Program-made: the position numbers and the translations under genes
Origin: a virus
Virus record (IMG/VR): IMGVR_UViG_3300043499_000190
Span: 1-41,840 of that record
Reading direction: 5' to 3' (one strand)
DNA length: 41,840 nt
Notes under the pieces: model-generated
What the model was told of the DNA's origin: nothing
Seen by the model: the letters and a program-made list of their open reading frames with translations, nothing else
Databases searched by the model: none
Shown here: piece after piece, positions 13,176-21,151 of the stretch
How positions within the stretch are numbered: position 1 is the stretch's first letter
How the letters are laid out: each line of letters opens with the position of its first letter

Positions 13176-13765
13176 TGGCCAGCGGAACCTCGACCACCAC
13201 ACCACCCCCTGCGCCGATGCGGCGCACACCGGGGATCGGCCCTGACGCTGTTCCCAACATGAACCGCGGCAGCATCATGCCGCCCGGCAGCACGGCGGGC
13301 GTCGGCACGGTGCCGCTCGCCGGCATCGGGATGCTGCCCGGCACCGAGGACGGCATGACCGAGATCAAACCCCTCGGCCCGTTGAAACCCGTCCTGGTCG
13401 ATGGTTTCGACCGCTCCCTCCTGGGCAAGCTCTATCCCGACGCCGACGACCCGGCAGCGGCCGCGATGGCGGCGGCGGAGGAGCGGATCAGGGTGGGGAC
13501 GATCGCCGAGGAGTCCCTGACCCAGCCTTTCCATACCGCCGATGGCGTCCAGTCCCCCGGCAATCCGGTGTTCGATCCGACCCCGCCAGCGGATGCGACC
13601 GCGCGCGGGCGTGGTGAACACCGTCCGGCCCCTGGCGAGAACGACCCGCCGGTCGCCCACGGCCTGCATCCCGCCCCGCAACAGTCCACCTCGACCACGC
13701 CACCACGCGGCCAGCACGATGATGACGATGACAAGAAGGCCGACAAGAAGAATGACAAGAAGTAG
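13175..13765 (+). CDS. Low-complexity structural protein with charged tail (196 aa)
   Basis: 196 aa, rich in Pro, Gly, Thr and Ala. The end switches to an acidic Asp run followed by alternating Lys/Asp (HDDDDDKKADKKNDKK). A central folded part may lie at about 60-110 (EIKPLGPLKPVLVDGFDRSLLGKLY). No domain recognised. The start overlaps the preceding stop (TAATG) and the next gene begins directly after its stop. Likely a minor virion protein by context. Confidence 0.65.
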   Translation: MASGTSTTTPPPAPMRRTPGIGPDAVPNMNRGSIMPPGSTAGVGTVPLAGIGMLPGTEDGMTEIKPLGPLKPVLVDGFDRSLLGKLYPDADDPAAAAMAAAEERIRVGTIAEESLTQPFHTADGVQSPGNPVFDPTPPADATARGRGEHRPAPGENDPPVAHGLHPAPQQSTSTTPPRGQHDDDDDKKADKKNDKK

Positions 13766-14434
13766 GTGGCCTCTTACCAGCAGCTCCAGGACGACGTTCA
13801 GAACTGGTTGAACAGGAGGGACATCGCGTCCCTCCTCCCCGGTTGGGTGCTGATGGTCGAAACGGAAATCGCCGAGACCCTGCGCGCCCGATGTCAGATC
13901 ACATCGGGCGTTCAGGCGATCGACAGCGCCTACATCACTATGCCGCCCGACTTCGCCACCATGGCGTCGATCCGCGATGCCGCATCAGGCGAGATGTTGC
14001 GGCTCAAGGATGCCTGGAGCGGGCACTGGGTGGGGCGACAGTCCAGCGCGTGGCAGGAGGGCGCCGTGGTCGGCGCGGTCGGCCAGGTCTGCACGTCCTA
14101 CCGGTTGACGGGGGACTGTATCGAGTTCCTTCCCCATCCGATCCTTCCCGACCCGCCAGACCCCTCCTGGACGCCCCAGAGCGTCATCATGGAGTGGTAT
14201 GCGAAGCCGAAGCCGCTCCTGCTGCCGTCCGACACCAACCCGGTCCTCGAGCAGCTCTACGCGGTCTATCTGTGGGGCGTGATCAAACACGGTGCGCTGT
14301 TCGAGTTGGATGATGATCGCGCGGCCCAGGCCGACGCGCAGTTCCAACAGGTGGTGACCAGGGCGAACTTGTGGAAACAATCGAGCGATATGAGTGGAGC
14401 CCCGTTCAGGGCTGAACTGGTATCGTTCGGATGA
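13766..14434 (+). CDS. Phage adaptor (head-tail connector) protein
   Basis: 222 aa from GTG 13766. The N-terminal pattern SYQQLQDDVQNWLNRRDI..LLPGWVLMVETEI..TLRAR is characteristic of podoviral adaptor proteins of the P22 gp4 type, which form a ring under the portal. The middle is beta-rich (YRLTGDCIEFLP), and the C-terminal helices (LEQLYAVYLWGVIKHGALFE) fit the same family. The start directly follows the previous stop; the end overlaps the start of the fibre gene by 4 bp (ATGA). Confidence 0.8.
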   Translation: MASYQQLQDDVQNWLNRRDIASLLPGWVLMVETEIAETLRARCQITSGVQAIDSAYITMPPDFATMASIRDAASGEMLRLKDAWSGHWVGRQSSAWQEGAVVGAVGQVCTSYRLTGDCIEFLPHPILPDPPDPSWTPQSVIMEWYAKPKPLLLPSDTNPVLEQLYAVYLWGVIKHGALFELDDDRAAQADAQFQQVVTRANLWKQSSDMSGAPFRAELVSFG

Positions 14435-16929
14435 GCTTCGTCGTCCATCGGGTCGCCAAGAGCGCCGCGCGCTACACTGATGCCGGCGGGCGGGAGAAAT
14501 GCGGCTACTGCCGCTTCTTCGTCGCCCCTCGCGCCTGCGGCAAGGTCATCGGTCCCGTCAGTCCCCAGGGTTGGTGTAAATACTTCTCCCGTCAGGCGGT
14601 CTCTCTGTCCGGCGGCGGTCTCGCCGCCAGCGCCGGCGGCGCCAGCTTCGACCAGAACTTCCTGACCGGATCCCTCGGCGCCGGCGCGGTGTTCACCCGC
14701 GCATCGGCCGGCACGTATTACAACGCGAGTGGTGTGCTGGTCGGCGCCGCGATCAACACGCCGCGTTTTGATTACGATCCACAGACGTTGCAACTCAAGG
14801 GTTTGTTGCTCGAGGATGCGAGCACGAATGTTATTTTGCAGAGTGGTGATCTGTCGAACGCGGCATGGGCCAATGGTGGCGGCGCGCTCACTATAACCGG
14901 TAACAACACCATTGCTCCTGATGGCAGCAATACCGCTACCCGTATTGTTTATCCGGCTATCTCGGGCGCTGGTGCTGTTGGTTGTTTACTCCAGGCGTTC
15001 ACGGCGTCAGCGACCACGTTCTCCGTTAGTGTCTGGATGCGTGGAGCGGTTGGCGGTGAGCAACTGTATTTGATGGTTCAGAACGGCACCTATTACAAAA
15101 CACGCTTCACGTTAACAGCGTCGTGGCAACGATACACGATCACATCTCTGGCCTTGACCGCCGCTATTTGGTATATGCAGATCGGCACCGACTTACGAGA
15201 CGCAACGCAAACCAGCACACCCGCGCAAACCATCTACGCATGGGGCGCGCAGGTCGAGGCGCTGCCATACATGAGCAGTCATATTCCGACCACGAGTGTA
15301 AGTGTTACACGGGCGCGTGATAGTTTGACGTATCCACCCGCCGCGTTGACTGGTTTTGTTCCACCGGGCGGTAGCTGGTTCGCGGAGTTTATCAATAACA
15401 ATCCGCAACCCGGCGGCGCGAGTATGCGTATTGTCGGGGACACGAACCCCGCTGGCACTGGCCCGTTGTTTCTCATGGCGGGACCAGTTAACGCGCTGGG
15501 TCAATACGATGGCGGGGCCGTGAATACTGCTAATATCGCGGCGATCAATACGATATCAAAAGGCGTTTCGACGTGGGCGGTTGGCTCCGCGAAAGTATGT
15601 TTGAACGGTGCCGCTATCGTTTCATCAGCCAGTCTGGCTACCGGGTATGCGCTACTTGCTGGTGGCGGTATTCATGTCGGTGTTAACTCAACGCCCAGTT
15701 ACGGCATGAGTGGCTGGGCACGACGCATCTCATACTGGCCCCGTGTTCTCTCCGACAGTGAAATGATTGCAGCGACAACGCTCGCTGGTCCCACGCTGTC
15801 ACTCGATTTCATGCAACCCGGCACGCTTGATCCGCGCATCACGTTCACACGCGCGTCATCCGCTACGTATACCGACGCGAGTGGTGTCATACAGACAGCG
15901 GCGACCAACGCACCGCGCTGGGATTACAAAGCGGGCGTGTTGCAAGGTTTGTTGATCGAGGAACAGCGGACCAACCTTATTCTGTGGTCGCGAGACATAA
16001 CGCAAACGGTATGGACAAAGATCGGCAGTCCCGTTGTGACAGCGACGGTCGCCGCGCCTGACGGAACGACGACGGCGCAGACGATCACGGTCGGAACCAG
16101 TGCTGGTCCGACATTCTATCAGTTGGTTGCGTTAACGACGGGCGTGCGTGGCGAGCCGAGTTTCTGGATCAATCTGACATCCGTGAGTGGCGGCGCTACG
16201 GGACTGGCCGTTACCAACCCGCAGAATGTCGCCAATGGAAATTGGTCGCTTAATATCGCGATGCTTGTTGGCGCGGGCTGGCAGCGTATTACACGCAATC
16301 ATCCCGCCGTTAGTATCGTCGCCGAGTTTACCGGAGTTGGGAATTTCGGCGGCATTTTTGTTTGGACCAATATCGGAACTATCACAGCGTCATGGTGGGG
16401 GTGGAGTTTTGAGGCGGGCGCGTTCCCGACCAGCTACATTCCAACAACGAGTGTCAGTGTGACACGCGCGACTGATGTCGCGTCGATGCCGACGAATGTC
16501 AGTTGGTATAGCGGAACAGATGGCACGATTGTCGCCGAGACGTTGCTACCACCGAATGGTAATTCTGGTTTCCGTGGTTTGTTCACGCTTGGCACGAACG
16601 TGGCTATCCCCTGGCTGCGTATGTTCTCGGTCAATGGTTCCGCCGGGGTGGATGCGACTGTTGATGTAACTGGTTTCAATGTTGGCACGATGATACCGGG
16701 CAACGTGTTCCGTGCCGGGATGACGTATGCCGCGTCTGGATCACGCTCCGCGCTTGGTGGTGTGACAGGGCAGGCGTCAGCGGTTGTTTCCACACCGTCA
16801 ACATTCACGACGTTGCGATTTGGTCAGGCATCGGTTGATGGAACGAATATAGCGAACGGCTACATCCGCCGCGTGTCCTACTGGAACCGCGCACTGTCCG
16901 ACACCGAAATGCAACAGGTGACAACATGA
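14431..16929 (+). CDS. Tail fibre / spike protein with HiPIP-like N-terminal cysteine module
   Basis: 832 aa. At the N-terminus C24, C27, C36 and C49 form C-x2-C-x8-C-x12-C, with GWC and a following aromatic, like high-potential iron-sulfur proteins. After a Gly/Ala linker come two similar units of about 380 residues, starting near 84 (FTRASAGTYYNASGV) and 471 (FTRASSATYTDASGV), each with GLL(L/I)E, then STN/RTN, a jelly-roll or LamG-like region, and SYIPTTSVSVTRA or HIPTTSVSVTRA before a second lectin-like part. This is an internal duplication. The repeats suggest carbohydrate or cell-surface binding. Codon use is more AT-rich in 14800-16900 than in the flanks. The stop overlaps the next start (ATGA). 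Confidence 0.8.
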   Translation: MSFVVHRVAKSAARYTDAGGREKCGYCRFFVAPRACGKVIGPVSPQGWCKYFSRQAVSLSGGGLAASAGGASFDQNFLTGSLGAGAVFTRASAGTYYNASGVLVGAAINTPRFDYDPQTLQLKGLLLEDASTNVILQSGDLSNAAWANGGGALTITGNNTIAPDGSNTATRIVYPAISGAGAVGCLLQAFTASATTFSVSVWMRGAVGGEQLYLMVQNGTYYKTRFTLTASWQRYTITSLALTAAIWYMQIGTDLRDATQTSTPAQTIYAWGAQVEALPYMSSHIPTTSVSVTRARDSLTYPPAALTGFVPPGGSWFAEFINNNPQPGGASMRIVGDTNPAGTGPLFLMAGPVNALGQYDGGAVNTANIAAINTISKGVSTWAVGSAKVCLNGAAIVSSASLATGYALLAGGGIHVGVNSTPSYGMSGWARRISYWPRVLSDSEMIAATTLAGPTLSLDFMQPGTLDPRITFTRASSATYTDASGVIQTAATNAPRWDYKAGVLQGLLIEEQRTNLILWSRDITQTVWTKIGSPVVTATVAAPDGTTTAQTITVGTSAGPTFYQLVALTTGVRGEPSFWINLTSVSGGATGLAVTNPQNVANGNWSLNIAMLVGAGWQRITRNHPAVSIVAEFTGVGNFGGIFVWTNIGTITASWWGWSFEAGAFPTSYIPTTSVSVTRATDVASMPTNVSWYSGTDGTIVAETLLPPNGNSGFRGLFTLGTNVAIPWLRMFSVNGSAGVDATVDVTGFNVGTMIPGNVFRAGMTYAASGSRSALGGVTGQASAVVSTPSTFTTLRFGQASVDGTNIANGYIRRVSYWNRALSDTEMQQVTT

Positions 16930-17336
16930 CAACGGATTATCGCCTGACGTTCCCCGTCACCGCGCTTGTTGCTGGTGTGGATGGTATCGCTACGTTGCGT
17001 GCTGAATTACAAAGCGATACCGCTAACCGGGTTGATGCACTTGGTGATCCTCGCGATGCGAACGGTAACATCGTGTATCCCGATCCGAATGCACCGATTG
17101 GCACGCCGCCGCCCGAGGTCTGGTATGGCCGACCCGGTAGCGCCGCGACCAGTTACACAGACCTGAACGGCAACGTCGTGCAAGTGCCTGCGCGTGGTGA
17201 TCCATCATTATACTATGTCCACATCCGCTCCGACCAGGATATCGCGTTCGACCCGACACAACATGGCATGAAGGATGCGGACCCGAAGGCCAGCGCCGAT
17301 GTCCTGGGGATCTGGCTGGGTGATGCGCCGCCGTGA
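16926..17336 (+). CDS. Hypothetical fibre-associated protein (136 aa)
   Basis: 136 aa. A beta-rich protein with Asp/Pro/Gly loops (TANRVDALGDPRDANGNIVYPDPNAPIG). No family recognised. It overlaps the fibre gene before it by 4 bp, and its stop overlaps the GTG of the next small gene, so it is expressed with the fibres. A fibre chaperone or tip subunit is conceivable. Confidence 0.7.
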   Translation: MTTDYRLTFPVTALVAGVDGIATLRAELQSDTANRVDALGDPRDANGNIVYPDPNAPIGTPPPEVWYGRPGSAATSYTDLNGNVVQVPARGDPSLYYVHIRSDQDIAFDPTQHGMKDADPKASADVLGIWLGDAPP

Positions 17337-17512
17337 GCAAACCTCGTCCCTATGGCCTCGGCCCTTACAGCGCCGGCCCTTACGAGCGGTATAAGGACTG
17401 GATGAAGCCGATCCCGCCCGAGACAGGCGCCTGGGCGCCGCCTGGCGGCTGCGAGAGCGGGAACTGGTTGCCTTCGCCGCCGTGCGAGACCGGCGTGTGG
17501 GCGACCCCATGA
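17333..17512 (+). CDS. Small Pro/Trp/Gly-rich protein (59 aa)
   Basis: 59 aa from GTG 17333, starting [10 protein letters not shown] and ending CETGVWATP. Two related short phrases, [18 protein letters not shown] and [11 protein letters not shown], suggest a W-anchored repeat. Both ends overlap neighbours: the GTGA at the start and the ATGA at the end, which is strong evidence for a real coupled gene despite its size. No family recognised; a small virion or fibre accessory protein is likely from context. Confidence 0.65.
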   Translation: MSKPRPYGLGPYSAGPYERYKDWMKPIPPETGAWAPPGGCESGNWLPSPPCETGVWATP

Positions 17513-19164
17513 GCGGTTACAGCACGACCCCTAATCTCGGTCTCAAGAAGCCGATCTCCGGCGCCGACGACGATATGTGGGGGACGCACTGGAACGAGAA
17601 CGCCGATAAACTCGACCTGGCCATCAGCTCTGGCGCGGTCGGCCCGCCGGGGCCGGAGGGACCGGCGGGGGCGACGGGGCCAAAAGGGGATCAGGGCGCG
17701 CAAGGGTCTCCCGGCACGCCGGGCGCGCAAGGCGTGCAAGGGCCTCCCGGCGCCCCTGGCGCCGCGGGGCCAACCGGGCCAACCGGGCCAACGGGCGCCA
17801 CCGGCGCGGCGGGGACCGGCATCAACGTCAAGGGCCAGGTGGCCACGGTCGGCGCCCTGCCGCCCACCGGGAACGCCGCCGGAGACGCTTATATCGTCAC
17901 CGCCACGGGTGATATGTGGATCTGGACCGTGCCGCCTGGAGCGTGGGTCAACGCGGGTCCCATTCAGGGGCCGGCGGGGCCGCAAGGCGTCGCGGGGCCG
18001 ACCGGATCGCAGGGGCCGAAGGGCGACGCGGGCGCGCAAGGCGCCGCCGGACCAACCGGCCCGCAGGGTATCGCCGGGGCGACGGGCGTCGCGGGGCCGA
18101 CCGGGCCGCAAGGCCCCGCCGGCGCGACGGGGGCGGCCAGCACCATTCCTGGCCCGACAGGACCGCAAGGCCCGGCGGGTCCAGCCGGGGCGGCCAGCAC
18201 GGTGCCGGGACCGGCTGGTCCTCCGGGCGCGGTCGTCGGTATCGGGCGCAACCTGATCCACAATTCGATGTTCAACATCCAACAACGTGGCGGGGGACCA
18301 TTCACGACGAGTAATTCTTACACACTCGATCGTTGGCGGTTGGATTTGTCCCTCGATATTACTGGTGTTCAACCCACCCAATTCGGAGCGCCACAACAAG
18401 CGGCTATTGGTGATGAAAACGCCAATAACGCGATGGTTGTCTCCGTCGCGGGAAATGGGGGCGCGGGCGCGTTTAGTTCCGTGTCACAGCCTATCGAGTT
18501 CGTGGGACGGTTGTCTGGCAAGACCATAACCATTTCGTTCTGGGCATATGCGACAGCGGGTGCGCCGCGTATTGGTGTCGCCTTACAACAACAATTCGGC
18601 ACAGGTGGATCACCCCACTCACCCGTGGCTGTCAATGGTATCGCTGTCGGGCCATTAACAAATACCCCCGTGCGCTATTCAGTAACTCATACTGTACCGA
18701 GTGCTTCGGGTCTTGGTTTTGGCGCCAACGGCGACGACTACACGCGACTTGCACTGTTATTTTCCAGCGGCGCGACGAACAACACGTTCGCCGGCGGCAT
18801 CGGCGTGCAAAGCGCGACGTTCGTGTTGTGGGGCGTGCAACTTGAGATCGGAACCGTGGCGACACCATTGGAGAAGCCTGATCCGCGTTACGATCTGAGC
18901 AACTGTCAACGGTTCTTCCACGCCGGTTCGGCGCAGTTGCTTGGCTATGGCGGCGCGGGGCAGGTCATTGGATTCACATCGTCATATCCGGTGAGGATGC
19001 GTCAGATCCCTGTCGTCACTCCCGCCACGCCGGCCGTCGCCAACAATATCACGGGCGGCGCCGTCACCACTAATACTGTCGATAGCGCATTGCTCAATGG
19101 TGTCGTCACGGCTCTCGGCAGCTTCAATCTGGCCTGCGCCTACACCGCGTCCGCTGATCTCTGA
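17509..19164 (+). CDS. Collagen-like tail fibre
   Basis: 551 aa from ATG 17509. The first 40 residues (LGLKKP..GA..D.WGTHWN.NADKLD) are an anchor shared with the His-rich collar fibre at 20082. Gly-X-Y collagen-like repeats run from about 42 to 104 and 150 to 243, split by a 45-residue module ([21 protein letters not shown]). The rest (about 245-551) starts [14 protein letters not shown] and includes a jelly-roll-like region and RW/DRW motifs common in receptor-binding tips. It probably trimerises through the collagen parts. A 9-bp tandem repeat (GGGCCAACC, three copies at 17767-17793) lies in the first tract and could change length by slippage. Confidence 0.85.
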   Translation: MSGYSTTPNLGLKKPISGADDDMWGTHWNENADKLDLAISSGAVGPPGPEGPAGATGPKGDQGAQGSPGTPGAQGVQGPPGAPGAAGPTGPTGPTGATGAAGTGINVKGQVATVGALPPTGNAAGDAYIVTATGDMWIWTVPPGAWVNAGPIQGPAGPQGVAGPTGSQGPKGDAGAQGAAGPTGPQGIAGATGVAGPTGPQGPAGATGAASTIPGPTGPQGPAGPAGAASTVPGPAGPPGAVVGIGRNLIHNSMFNIQQRGGGPFTTSNSYTLDRWRLDLSLDITGVQPTQFGAPQQAAIGDENANNAMVVSVAGNGGAGAFSSVSQPIEFVGRLSGKTITISFWAYATAGAPRIGVALQQQFGTGGSPHSPVAVNGIAVGPLTNTPVRYSVTHTVPSASGLGFGANGDDYTRLALLFSSGATNNTFAGGIGVQSATFVLWGVQLEIGTVATPLEKPDPRYDLSNCQRFFHAGSAQLLGYGGAGQVIGFTSSYPVRMRQIPVVTPATPAVANNITGGAVTTNTVDSALLNGVVTALGSFNLACAYTASADL

Positions 19165-19176
19165 AGGAGCGACAAC

Positions 19177-19491
19177 ATGCCGTCCACCGCTGGCCAAATG
19201 ACCCAGACGCCAACCGGCAACCCGCAATGGCGCGCGACCAACGGCGCCATCGTGCAGGGCTTCCAGGCGCCTTACGCGCCGCAGACCAACCGCCCCCACA
19301 CCGGCTATTCCTACGGCACCTACCGAGACTGGGTGCTCAGGATGGGCTATAACCGCACGAGCGGCATCGCCGGCTGGCGGGTGAAACTCCCAACCGGCGC
19401 GGGTTGGTTTGTCGCGGTGACCGATGACAGCTCCGACGCCCCAACCGGGGTGACCAACACCGCCAACAATCCGCCCGTGGGCGTGAAGTAG
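19177..19491 (+). CDS. Hypothetical fibre-module protein (104 aa)
   Basis: 104 aa, starting 12 bp after the collagen fibre, with a good AGGAG site. Rich in Thr, Asn, Gly and aromatic residues (HTGYSYGTYRDWVLRMGYNRTSG), consistent with a small beta protein. Family not recognised. An antisense endonuclease VII-like gene ends 4 bp after this stop. A tail-tip or fibre accessory protein by position. Confidence 0.65.
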   Translation: MPSTAGQMTQTPTGNPQWRATNGAIVQGFQAPYAPQTNRPHTGYSYGTYRDWVLRMGYNRTSGIAGWRVKLPTGAGWFVAVTDDSSDAPTGVTNTANNPPVGVK

Positions 19492-19495
19492 ATGC

Positions 19496-20083
19496 TCACC
19501 ACGGATCTTTCGTCCGCTCCAGATACGCGATCAGCTTGTGAAGGCGGTCAATGTTGTCTCTGAGACATCCCAACGCGACATTGCATCGGTCACATAGCCA
19601 ACCGCGGGCGTGGCCATGCTCGTGGCAGTGATCGAAAACAATACCGCCGTCATTACCGCCGCACGCTTCGCACACGGCGGGTTTTACACGGCCAAGGGTA
19701 ATTTCGTTCCGCGCGAGAACCTTCGCGGGACGAGCCATGTTATTGCGCTTAATTCGTGCTTTCCACTCTGGCGTCTGGCTCTTCTCCGCCTTTGTCGCAT
19801 GGTATCGCGTGCGCTCTTCAGCATTGATCTTCTCTCGATGAGCGTCTTTATATCGCGCTCGATCGGTACGAACTTTCTCCGCATTCTTCTCACGCCATTC
19901 CTTCGCGATTTGTTTCAGACGCTCTTTGTTGGCCGCGTGGTATTCGCGATTATATGCCGCTCTCTTCGTTTTATCCTGTTTATCCCGGTAGCTCTGAAAC
20001 TTGTCAGGGTTCGCTTTTTGATAAGCGCGCATATACGCTCGTTTGGCTTCGCGCCGTTCGTCTTCAGTCGTGAGGTTTTCCAT
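19496..20083 (-). CDS. Endonuclease VII-like homing endonuclease, copy 2
   Basis: 195 aa. Zinc ligands C138, C141, C164, C167; active-site D151-H152-x-H154 and N168 (CDRCN). The N-terminal 115 residues are Lys/Arg/Glu-rich helical repeats (KRAYMRAYQKANPDK, NREYHAANKERLKQ). It has the same build as the gene at 12203-12775 but differs clearly outside the catalytic core, so the two were probably acquired separately or diverged long ago. It is antisense between two fibre genes. Its ATG (20081-20083) shares the CCATGG with the ATG of the fibre gene on the other strand, and its stop is 4 bp from the preceding stop. Confidence 0.9.
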   Translation of the reverse strand: MENLTTEDERREAKRAYMRAYQKANPDKFQSYRDKQDKTKRAAYNREYHAANKERLKQIAKEWREKNAEKVRTDRARYKDAHREKINAEERTRYHATKAEKSQTPEWKARIKRNNMARPAKVLARNEITLGRVKPAVCEACGGNDGGIVFDHCHEHGHARGWLCDRCNVALGCLRDNIDRLHKLIAYLERTKDPW

Positions 20084-21149
20084 GGCGGATAGTTATACTT
20101 TATCCCTCGGACTGGTCAAGCCCGAGGTTGGGGCATCAAGAGATACGTGGGGGACGAAGTGGAATCAGAACGCTGATATCCTCGACCAGTTCGTCAGCCA
20201 GTTTTGCGTGGTCGGCATGATCGCCGACTTCGCCGGCCCCACGGCGCCATCAGGCTGGCTCATTTGCGATGGTCGCCTCGTTTCGAGAACGACATATTCT
20301 AAACTCTTCGCCGTCATCGGCGCCTACTGGGGCGCCGGCGACGGCTCAACGACGTTCGCGCTTCCGCGCGCGACGGGCCGATCAACGGTTGGCCCCGGCA
20401 CGGTCACCGACGGAGGGGGCGGGACGTGGACGTTCAATTTCGCCGAAATACAGGGGAATGTCTATAATCATATCGGCCAGACGCACCTGCCCAACTACAC
20501 GCTGGCGACCGACAGCCAGGGTTATCACACTCACACCGCGATGACCCTGCCGGGGGGCGTGCACACGCACGCCACCGACTCGCAGGGTGGTCACATTCAT
20601 GTCATCGGCGCGGTTGGCGACCACACGCATACCGGCACGACGGACGGAGCCGGCACGCACCAGCACAACGTGGCTGTCCCGCAATCGACGGGGAGCGGCG
20701 GCGGCTCGGGCGCGGTGTGGAGTAGCGGGGCGGTGGCGTTCAATGTCGCGAGCGACCCGAACGGGTTTCACGCGCATACCTTCACGACGGCGGGCGGCGG
20801 CGGCCACGCCCACTCGGTGGATGTCCAGGGCAATCACGCGCACAACGTCCTCTCCGCCGGGGACCACACGCACCCCATCTATGGTGATGGTACTCACCTG
20901 CACAACGTCAATCTCGGCGGCGGCGGCGCGCCGTTCCCGATTTTGAACCCGTCCCTGACCGTCACCAAGATCATCTACGCGGGCCAGGAAGCGGCGATCG
21001 TCACCGCCGCCGACATCGCCACCGCGCCAACCTCACCCGATACGCACCAGGAGATCGAGAACCTGCGCGAGGAGATCGCCGCGCTCCGTTCCTTGTTCGA
21101 GACGCCACGCGCGCGGATGCTGTCGGCGCCGTCGCGCGGCCCGCACTAG
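20082..21149 (+). CDS. His-rich tail collar fibre
   Basis: 355 aa from ATG 20082 (the frame extends to 20043, but that part is antisense endonuclease). The first 38 residues (LGLVKP..GA..DTWGTKWNQNAD) match the N-terminal anchor of the fibre at 17509. A phage tail-collar domain follows (about 42-110, GMIADFAGPTAPSGWLICDG..VSR..Y..LFAVIG). Then come ten His-x-His motifs in a Gly-rich repeat region (about 145-285), similar to fibres that hold metal ions along the trimer axis, as in T4 gp12. The C-terminus has a coiled coil (EIENLREEIAALRSLF). The GAGG ribosome site lies inside the antisense endonuclease gene. Confidence 0.85.
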   Translation: MADSYTLSLGLVKPEVGASRDTWGTKWNQNADILDQFVSQFCVVGMIADFAGPTAPSGWLICDGRLVSRTTYSKLFAVIGAYWGAGDGSTTFALPRATGRSTVGPGTVTDGGGGTWTFNFAEIQGNVYNHIGQTHLPNYTLATDSQGYHTHTAMTLPGGVHTHATDSQGGHIHVIGAVGDHTHTGTTDGAGTHQHNVAVPQSTGSGGGSGAVWSSGAVAFNVASDPNGFHAHTFTTAGGGGHAHSVDVQGNHAHNVLSAGDHTHPIYGDGTHLHNVNLGGGGAPFPILNPSLTVTKIIYAGQEAAIVTAADIATAPTSPDTHQEIENLREEIAALRSLFETPRARMLSAPSRGPH

Positions 21150-21151
21150 CC

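Noticed and set aside
17640-18240. Regular G/C repeats that could suggest a CRISPR array
   Set aside because: They are in-frame Gly-X-Y codons of a collagen-like fibre; there are no constant repeats with unique spacers.
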